NCBI GenBank assembly: GCA_036494675.1 | Contig: DASXOA010000125.1 | Coordinates: 1 to 11,274, forward strand | DNA: 11,274 nucleotides | Origin: Rugosimonospora sp036494675 | GTDB lineage: Bacteria > Actinomycetota > Actinomycetes > Mycobacteriales > Micromonosporaceae | Direction: 5' to 3' | Shown here: one piece after another, positions 7,690 through 11,274 of the stretch | Layout: every line of letters begins with the position of its first letter | Position numbering within the stretch: position 1 is the first letter of the stretch | The notes under the pieces: model-generated | The model's database searches: none | The model's input: the letters and a program-made list of their open reading frames with translations, nothing else | What the model was told of the DNA's origin: nothing | Program-made: the position numbers and the translations under genes

Positions 7690-7709
7690 GTGATATCACT
7701 CTGATATAC
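7690..7709 (+). promoter_or_regulatory. Candidate operator: GTGATATCAC palindrome plus TGATATAC
   Basis: GTGATATCAC (7690-7699) is a perfect 10-base palindrome. A second element, TGATATAC (7702-7709), repeats the first six bases of TGATATCA (7691-7698) with start points 11 bases apart, about one helical turn. The pair is AT-rich in a very GC-rich background and lies between the candidate -10 and the ribosome site. Ribbon-helix-helix repressors such as Arc, CopG and MetJ bind tandem short sites of this kind, and the second gene of this cassette encodes such a protein. The link between site and protein is inference. Confidence 0.5.
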
Positions 7710-7718
7710 GGAGGCGTC

Positions 7719-8570
7719 ATGGAGCGGACTGCATTCCGGCTGCCGGGTTTCCCGATGCTGCTCGTGCTCATCGTGGAACTTGTCGCATTCATCCGGGTCG
7801 CCGGGTCGGTGACCGGCCAGGTACTGGGCGGCGTGATCACCGCGGGCATCGTGGTGTTTGTGTTGTTGGCCTCCGGATTCGTCGTGGTGGCACCCAACCG
7901 GGCGCGGGTGATCCTGTTCTTCGGCTGGTACGCCGGCTCGATCAGCCGGCCGGGTCTGCACTGGACCGTCCCGCTGACGACCAAGCGGCAGCTGTCGTTG
8001 CGGGTGCGCAACTTCGAGTCGGCCCGGCTCAAGGTGTCCGACGCGGACGGCAACCCGGTGGAGATCGCCGCCGTGGTGGTGTGGCGGGTGGTGGACCCGG
8101 CCAAGGCCTCGTTCTCGGTGGACGACCACGTCGCGTACGTCGCCGTCCAGAGCGAGACGGCGGTACGGCACCTTGCCACCTCGCACCCGTACGACTCGCA
8201 CGAGGACGGGCGTACCAGCCTGCGCGACTCCGCCACGGTCAACGAGGGGCTGACCGCCGAACTGCGCGACCGGGTGGCGCTGGCCGGCGTCGAGGTCCTC
8301 GAATCGAGGATCACCCACCTCGCCTACGCTCCAGAGATCGCCCAGGCCATGCTGGCCCGGCAGCAGGCCAGCGCCATCGTCGCGGCGCGGTTCAAGATCG
8401 TGGAAGGGGCGGTCGGCATGGTGGAGAACGCGTTGGAGCGGCTACGCACCCAGGGCGTCGTCGAACTGGACGAGGAGCGCAAGGCGCAGATGATCGCCAA
8501 CTTGATGGTGGTGCTCTGCGGAGACCGGGCGGTCCAGCCCATCGTCAACGTCGGAACCCTCTACGGCTGA
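7719..8570 (+). CDS. SPFH/Band 7 (stomatin-like) membrane protein
   Basis: A 283-residue protein. Two hydrophobic segments (about 12-28 and 33-54) probably form a membrane anchor or hairpin. The SPFH domain follows from about 54 (FVVVAPNRARVILFFGWYAG) to about 225, with the typical RPGLHWTVPL stretch (77-86), a beta-rich middle (NPVEIAAVVVWRVVDPAKA) and a helical end (YAPEIAQAMLARQQASAIVAAR). The C-terminal part (226-283) ends in MVVLCGDRAVQPIVNVGTLYG. SPFH proteins assemble into large membrane cages or scaffolds that organise membrane patches and membrane proteases; the client here is unknown. ATG 7719 follows GGAGG by 4 bases. The gene lies 10 bases before the RHH gene and is probably controlled by the palindromic site upstream. 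No NfeD-type or FtsH-type partner is encoded beside it. Confidence 0.92.
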   Translation: MERTAFRLPGFPMLLVLIVELVAFIRVAGSVTGQVLGGVITAGIVVFVLLASGFVVVAPNRARVILFFGWYAGSISRPGLHWTVPLTTKRQLSLRVRNFESARLKVSDADGNPVEIAAVVVWRVVDPAKASFSVDDHVAYVAVQSETAVRHLATSHPYDSHEDGRTSLRDSATVNEGLTAELRDRVALAGVEVLESRITHLAYAPEIAQAMLARQQASAIVAARFKIVEGAVGMVENALERLRTQGVVELDEERKAQMIANLMVVLCGDRAVQPIVNVGTLYG

Positions 8571-8580
8571 GCGTCCATCG

Positions 8581-8832
8581 ATGGCCGAGCGCAAGAAGCT
8601 GTTGCTACGCCTGGATCCTGCGGTGTACGACGCGGTCGCCAAATGGGCCGGCGACGACCTGCGCAGCGTCAACGCGCAGATCGAGTACGCGCTGCGGCTG
8701 GCGCTCAAGGGTGCCGGCCGCTCGCCCCGGGCCGGCCGGGCGCCGGAGCCGGACCAGTTCGGCGGGGCGCCGGAGCCGGATCGGATCGGCCGGGCTCCGC
8801 AGCCGGATCGGACCGGCGGGGATCCGGACTGA
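8581..8832 (+). CDS. Small ribbon-helix-helix (Arc-like) DNA-binding protein
   Basis: An 83-residue protein. Residues 5-12 (KKLLLRLD) fit the DNA-contacting beta strand, 13-26 (PAVYDAVAKWAGDD) helix A, and 28-46 (RSVNAQIEYALRLALKGAG) helix B. This is the layout of the MetJ/Arc family, including the R-x-x-N-A-x-I-E pattern of Arc-like and HicB-like proteins. Residues 53-83 are a Pro/Asp/Arg-rich tail made of three 9-residue repeats. The ATG is 10 bases after the SPFH stop and has no clear ribosome site, so it is probably translationally coupled. Such proteins usually act as dimers that repress their own operon, and the GATATC element upstream of the SPFH gene is the obvious candidate target. 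There is no adjacent toxin-like gene, so a classical toxin-antitoxin role is not supported. Confidence 0.82.
   Translation: MAERKKLLLRLDPAVYDAVAKWAGDDLRSVNAQIEYALRLALKGAGRSPRAGRAPEPDQFGGAPEPDRIGRAPQPDRTGGDPD
8737..8829 (+). repeat. 27-bp tandem repeat coding the RHH protein tail
   Basis: Three 27-base units (8737-8763, 8764-8790, 8791-8817) encode RAPEPDQFG, GAPEPDRIG and RAPQPDRTG, and a partial fourth (8818-8829) encodes GDPD. The period is an exact multiple of three, so changes in copy number would keep the frame. The repeat occupies the entire C-terminal tail after the DNA-binding core. Confidence 0.85.
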
Positions 8833-8839
8833 GCGCGGG

Positions 8840-8859
8840 CCGGCCAGTACCGCGGCCGG
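8840..8859 (+). terminator. Short GC hairpin after the SPFH-RHH cassette
   Basis: CCGGCC (8840-8845) pairs with GGCCGG (8854-8859) around an eight-base loop, beginning 8 bases after the RHH stop. There is no T run. It could end the cassette transcript ahead of the thrB promoter. In such GC-rich DNA a stem of this size also arises easily by chance. Confidence 0.35.
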
Positions 8860-8880
8860 AAGGCCCCGGTAATCGGGATC

Positions 8881-8886
8881 TACGAT
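8881..8886 (+). promoter_or_regulatory. -10 element for thrB, leaderless start
   Basis: TACGAT is followed after 6 bases by ATG 8893. No Shine-Dalgarno sequence precedes that ATG. The same arrangement is seen at argS. It suggests that thrB has its own promoter and a leaderless mRNA, which fits its separation from hom and thrC. No convincing -35 is visible. Confidence 0.5.
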
Positions 8887-8892
8887 GTGTCC

Positions 8893-9843
8893 ATGGTGCG
8901 CTTCCTGACGGCGCCGGTCCGGGTACGGGTACCGGCGACCAGCGCCAACCTCGGCCCTGGCTTCGACGCCCTGGGGCTGGCCCTCGACCTCCACGACCGG
9001 GTGAGCGCCCGGGTCTCGGGCGTGGGTATCCGGGTCACCGTCGGCGGTGAGGGCGCCGGCGATCTTCCGACCGATCATGACCACCTGGTTGTGCGGTCCA
9101 TGCTCGCTACCTTCGACCGGCTCGGCGGCCGGCCCGAGGGGCTGGAGTTGGCCTGCCACAACGACATCCCGCAGGCGCGGGGGCTGGGTTCGTCGTCGGC
9201 CGCCATCGTGGCCGGCATCCTGGCCGCCCGGGCACTGGTCGAGGACGGCGAGGCGCGGCTGCCCGCCGCGCGGGTGCTGGAGCTCGCCGGGGAGATCGAG
9301 GGGCACCCCGACAATGTGGCGCCGTGCCTGCTCGGTGGCCTGACCATCGCCTGGCTCGAGGACGGGCTGGCCCGGGCCGCGCACCTGGACCCGGCGCCCG
9401 GGGTGCACCCGATCGTCGTCATTCCGACGGATCGGGGCCTCACGGCGCATGCCCGGGCGGCGCTGCCGGCCCGGGTGCCGCACCGGGACGCCGCTGCGAA
9501 CGCGGGGCGTTCCGCCCTTCTCGTACATGCCCTGACCAGCGCACCTGAGCTGCTCCTGCCGGCCACCGAGGACCGGCTGCACCAGGACTACCGGGCGGCC
9601 GGCATGCCGGAGACCGCCGAGCTGGTACGGCGGTTCCGCCAGGCGGGAATACCCGCGGTGGTTTCCGGCGCTGGACCGTCTGTGCTGGTCTTCGGTACCG
9701 CGGACGAGATCACCAAGAGTGAGACCCCGATCACATCTGGCTGGCGGGTGTTGCCGCTGGACGTGGATGCGCGGGGGGCCGTGGTAGAGGTAGACTTACA
9801 ACACGCCGAGCGGGATCCTGTTGCCGCAGGTCGGGCGAGTTGA
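8893..9843 (+). CDS. thrB: Homoserine kinase
   Basis: ThrB phosphorylates homoserine with ATP, giving the substrate of ThrC. It belongs to the GHMP kinase family. The protein is 316 residues from ATG 8893. Landmarks are PATSANLGPGFDALGLAL (14-31), the ATP-binding loop GLGSSSAA (97-104), EGHPDNVAP (136-144), and the C-terminal GIPAVVSGAGPSVLVF block. In-frame GTG codons at 8887 and 8896 are alternatives. ATG 8893 fits best because the -10 element ends at 8886, which places the 8887 codon at or before the likely transcription start. The last 12 or so residues (AERDPVAAGRAS) extend past the usual enzyme core. The TGA stop is in the same frame as rho, 95 codons downstream. Its final codons contain the first copy of a 13-base direct repeat. 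Confidence 0.96.
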   Translation: MVRFLTAPVRVRVPATSANLGPGFDALGLALDLHDRVSARVSGVGIRVTVGGEGAGDLPTDHDHLVVRSMLATFDRLGGRPEGLELACHNDIPQARGLGSSSAAIVAGILAARALVEDGEARLPAARVLELAGEIEGHPDNVAPCLLGGLTIAWLEDGLARAAHLDPAPGVHPIVVIPTDRGLTAHARAALPARVPHRDAAANAGRSALLVHALTSAPELLLPATEDRLHQDYRAAGMPETAELVRRFRQAGIPAVVSGAGPSVLVFGTADEITKSETPITSGWRVLPLDVDARGAVVEVDLQHAERDPVAAGRAS

Positions 9844-9864
9844 TTAGGCTTTAGACTTACAACA
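9791..9864 (+). repeat. 13-bp direct repeat TAGACTTACAACA across the thrB-rho junction
   Basis: TAGACTTACAACA occurs at 9791-9803, inside the end of thrB, and again at 9852-9864, just after the thrB stop, 61 bases apart. Both copies are exact, AT-rich and on the same strand. Each begins with the -10-like hexamer TAGACT. They may be two promoter or regulator sites for rho, or the trace of a small duplication; the bases around them do not match further. Confidence 0.75.
9821..9850 (+). promoter_or_regulatory. Candidate rho promoter
   Basis: TTGCCG (9821-9826) and TAGGCT (9845-9850) are 18 bases apart. TAGACT (9852-9857) is an overlapping alternative -10. Both alternatives would start transcription close to the second copy of the direct repeat and leave a leader of about 265-270 bases before rho. 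Confidence 0.35.
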
Positions 9865-10128
9865 GCCGCGAGGCGCGCGATCAGTGCGGGGCGGCGCACC
9901 CCCGAAACTTCCGTGGCACATCTGGCCGTGACGGCTCGTCGTACCGCTCCAGCGGATCGACGCAGGCGACTGGGGCTTGACCCACAGATATCGGGTGCAC
10001 CGGTCTTCCGTCGTGGCGCTGTTGACAGATCATCCCCGCGCCGCCTGCGGCGAGGTGGGTGTAACCGAGGCTTGCCCGGCCACCATCGACAATCCGGGTG
10101 GCTTCGGCCCATCGAAGGAAGGAATCCA
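9844..10128 (+). other. Long untranslated leader region of rho
   Basis: These 285 bases lie between the thrB stop and the rho start. They contain no ATG on the plus strand and no recognisable gene. Small stems can be drawn: CGCCG with CGGCG (10039-10043 and 10048-10052), and GCCACC with GGTGGC (10079-10084 and 10097-10102), the second ending 12 bases before the ribosome site. A perfect TTGACA (10022-10027) has no matching -10. The frame of rho is open through the entire region back to the thrB stop. In E. coli, rho is autoregulated through its leader; a similar role here is only a suggestion. Confidence 0.5.
10115..10123 (+). promoter_or_regulatory. rho: Ribosome binding site that fixes the TTG start of rho
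   Basis: AAGGAAGGA is an excellent Shine-Dalgarno sequence, and its GG core ends 6 bases before TTG 10129. The only earlier in-frame start-type codon of note, GTG 9913, has no such site, so TTG 10129 is the start. Confidence 0.85.
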
Positions 10129-11274
10129 TTGAGCGACACCACCGACGTGACGTCGGATGTCTCCAGCGTCCAGGCGCCGGAGGAGGCGACGGGCCCCGCC
10201 CGGCGTCGGCGTCCTGGCAGCGGCCTCGCGGCGATGCTGCTCCCTGAGCTGCAGAGCATGGCCTCGTCGCTCGGAATCTCCGGTACGGCCCGCATGCGTA
10301 AGGGCGAGCTGATCGCGGTGATCCAGGAGCGTCAGGCCGGCGACAACCGGGTACCGGGTCCGCGTGGCAACGACGCCCCGCGTGAGGTGCCGGCCCGCGT
10401 GGAGACACCGCGCAGCGAGGTACGTGCTGAGGTCCGCGACAGTGACCGCCGCGAGGAGACCGCGGCCGCGACCACCCGCTCCTCCCGGCGTGCCAGCCGG
10501 GCTGGCGGACCGCCGGAGCCGCGTGTCGAGGACCGCGCCGAGGCTGGCCAGGTGAGCGTGGCCGAGCGACCGGTCCGGGGCGACAGCGACAACGCGCGTG
10601 TGGATGGCGGCCGCTCCGACGGCGGTGGCGAGCGCGGCGAGCGCGACAACCGCCGGGACAACCGGGCGGAACGGACCGACCGCGGCGACCGCAACGACCG
10701 CGGTGACCGTAACGACCGCACCGACCGCACCGACCGCGTCGAGCGGGCGGATCGCGGCGACCGCAACGAGCGGGCCGACAGCGACGATGACGGCGATGGC
10801 GGCGGCCGGCGCGGCCGGCGCAGCCGGTTCCGGGACCGTCGGCGGGGCCGTGGCGAAGGCGGCGAGCGCCCCGAGCGGGGCGGCGGTGAGCCGCAGGTGA
10901 CCGAGGACGACGTCCTCGTGCCGGTCGCCGGAATCGTTGACGTGCTGGACAACTACGCGTTCGTGCGGACCTCCGGCTACCTGGCCGGCCCCAACGACGT
11001 GTACGTGTCGATGGCGCAGATCAAGCGCTACGGGCTGCGCCGCGGCGACGCGGTCACCGGCGCCGTGCGCGCCACCCGCGACAACGACCAGTCCACCTCG
11101 CAGCGCCGCGACAAGTACAACCCGCTGGTGCGGCTGGACACCATCAACGGCGTGGACCCGGAAGAGGCGCGTCGCCGTCCGGAGTTCTACAAGCTGACTC
11201 CGCTGTACCCGCAGGAGCGGTTGCGGTTGGAGACCGAGCCGCAGGTGTTGACGACCCGGGTCATCGACCTGGTG
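10129..11274 (+). CDS. rho: Transcription termination factor Rho, N-terminal part
   Basis: Rho is a hexameric RNA-dependent ATPase that ends transcription. The window holds the first 382 codons, with no stop, and ends exactly on a codon. The start is TTG, giving MSDTTDVTSDVS. Residues about 31-69 (SGLAAMLLPELQSMASSLGISG onward) are the Rho N-terminal helical domain. Residues about 70-258 are a disordered insertion rich in Arg, Asp, Glu and Gly, typical of actinobacterial Rho. The cold-shock-like RNA-binding domain starts near 264 (VAGIVDVLDNYAFVRTSGYL) and runs to about 335, followed by PLYPQERLRLE and VIDLV. The Walker A and later ATPase motifs would lie beyond the window. The actinobacterial insertion is known from Micrococcus and Mycobacterium to help RNA binding on GC-rich transcripts. 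The gene follows thrB, as in other actinobacteria. Confidence 0.97.
   Translation, partial: MSDTTDVTSDVSSVQAPEEATGPARRRRPGSGLAAMLLPELQSMASSLGISGTARMRKGELIAVIQERQAGDNRVPGPRGNDAPREVPARVETPRSEVRAEVRDSDRREETAAATTRSSRRASRAGGPPEPRVEDRAEAGQVSVAERPVRGDSDNARVDGGRSDGGGERGERDNRRDNRAERTDRGDRNDRGDRNDRTDRTDRVERADRGDRNERADSDDDGDGGGRRGRRSRFRDRRRGRGEGGERPERGGGEPQVTEDDVLVPVAGIVDVLDNYAFVRTSGYLAGPNDVYVSMAQIKRYGLRRGDAVTGAVRATRDNDQSTSQRRDKYNPLVRLDTINGVDPEEARRRPEFYKLTPLYPQERLRLETEPQVLTTRVIDLV
10663..10779 (+). repeat. rho: 9-bp periodic repeat coding 13 Arg-X-acidic triplets in Rho
   Basis: Residues 179-217 of Rho are thirteen triplets without a break, each Arg, any residue, then Asp or Glu: RAE, RTD, RGD, RND, RGD, RND, RTD, RTD, RVE, RAD, RGD, RNE, RAD. 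At the DNA level most units are close to CGC NNC GAC. The 9-base period keeps the frame, so length changes by slippage would be tolerated. Confidence 0.9.

Noticed and set aside
8581..8832. Reading the small RHH gene as the antitoxin of a toxin-antitoxin pair
   Set aside because: No toxin-sized partner with nuclease or kinase features is next to it; the neighbour is an SPFH membrane protein.
8605..9582. Minus-strand reading frame of 325 codons opposite the RHH gene and thrB
   Set aside because: It spans two real genes and their gap, has no domain, and its repeats only mirror the 27-bp tandem repeat.
10022..10027. Perfect TTGACA -35 hexamer in the rho leader
   Set aside because: No -10-like hexamer lies 16-19 bases downstream, where the sequence is GC only.
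9588..10295. Minus-strand reading frame of 235 codons over the thrB end and rho leader
   Set aside because: It covers the coding end of thrB and the start of rho, has a biased Arg/Ser/Pro composition and no domain or ribosome site I trust.

Overview
The window is high-GC, densely packed bacterial DNA that reads as a chromosomal housekeeping region of an actinomycete. The gene order argS-lysA-hom-thrC-(insert)-thrB-rho is the classic actinobacterial order, known for example from Mycobacterium. The very high G/C at third codon positions, the GTG and TTG starts and the Arg/Asp-rich N-terminal insertion in Rho point the same way. The protein style suggests Micromonosporaceae, but that is an inference and was not checked by any search.

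Layout. Positions 1-163 hold nothing I can support. A strong hairpin (164-202) lies just downstream of a minus-strand tRNA-Arg with anticodon CCG (231-305). Two minus-strand genes follow, 4 bp apart: a DUF305 protein (386-1021) and, upstream of it in transcription order, a DUF3105 membrane protein (1026-1982). A divergent gap of 123 bp (1983-2105) carries promoter-like elements in both directions. On the plus strand come argS (2106-3764), lysA (3832-5217), hom (5217-6515, overlapping lysA by one base) and thrC (6566-7615), probably one transcription unit that ends at a hairpin (7634-7659). An SPFH/Band 7 membrane protein (7719-8570) and a small ribbon-helix-helix protein (8581-8832) form a two-gene cassette with its own promoter. 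thrB (8893-9843) then starts from what looks like a leaderless promoter. A 285-base leader (9844-10128) precedes rho, which starts at TTG 10129 and runs off the window before its ATPase domain.

How the genes work together. lysA makes lysine from meso-diaminopimelate. hom, thrB and thrC make threonine from aspartate semialdehyde, and hom also supplies homoserine for methionine. argS and rho are conserved neighbours in translation and transcription termination. The most interesting part is the SPFH plus RHH cassette, which separates thrC from thrB. A GATATC-containing palindrome and a second similar element 11 bp further on lie between the cassette's promoter and its start codon, arranged as an RHH repressor operator would be. 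I propose that the small RHH protein controls its own operon through this site. Other points of interest are a 27-bp tandem repeat coding the tail of the RHH protein, a run of 13 Arg-X-acidic triplets in Rho, and a 13-bp direct repeat across the thrB/rho junction. The thrB stop and the rho start also lie in one frame with no other stop between them.
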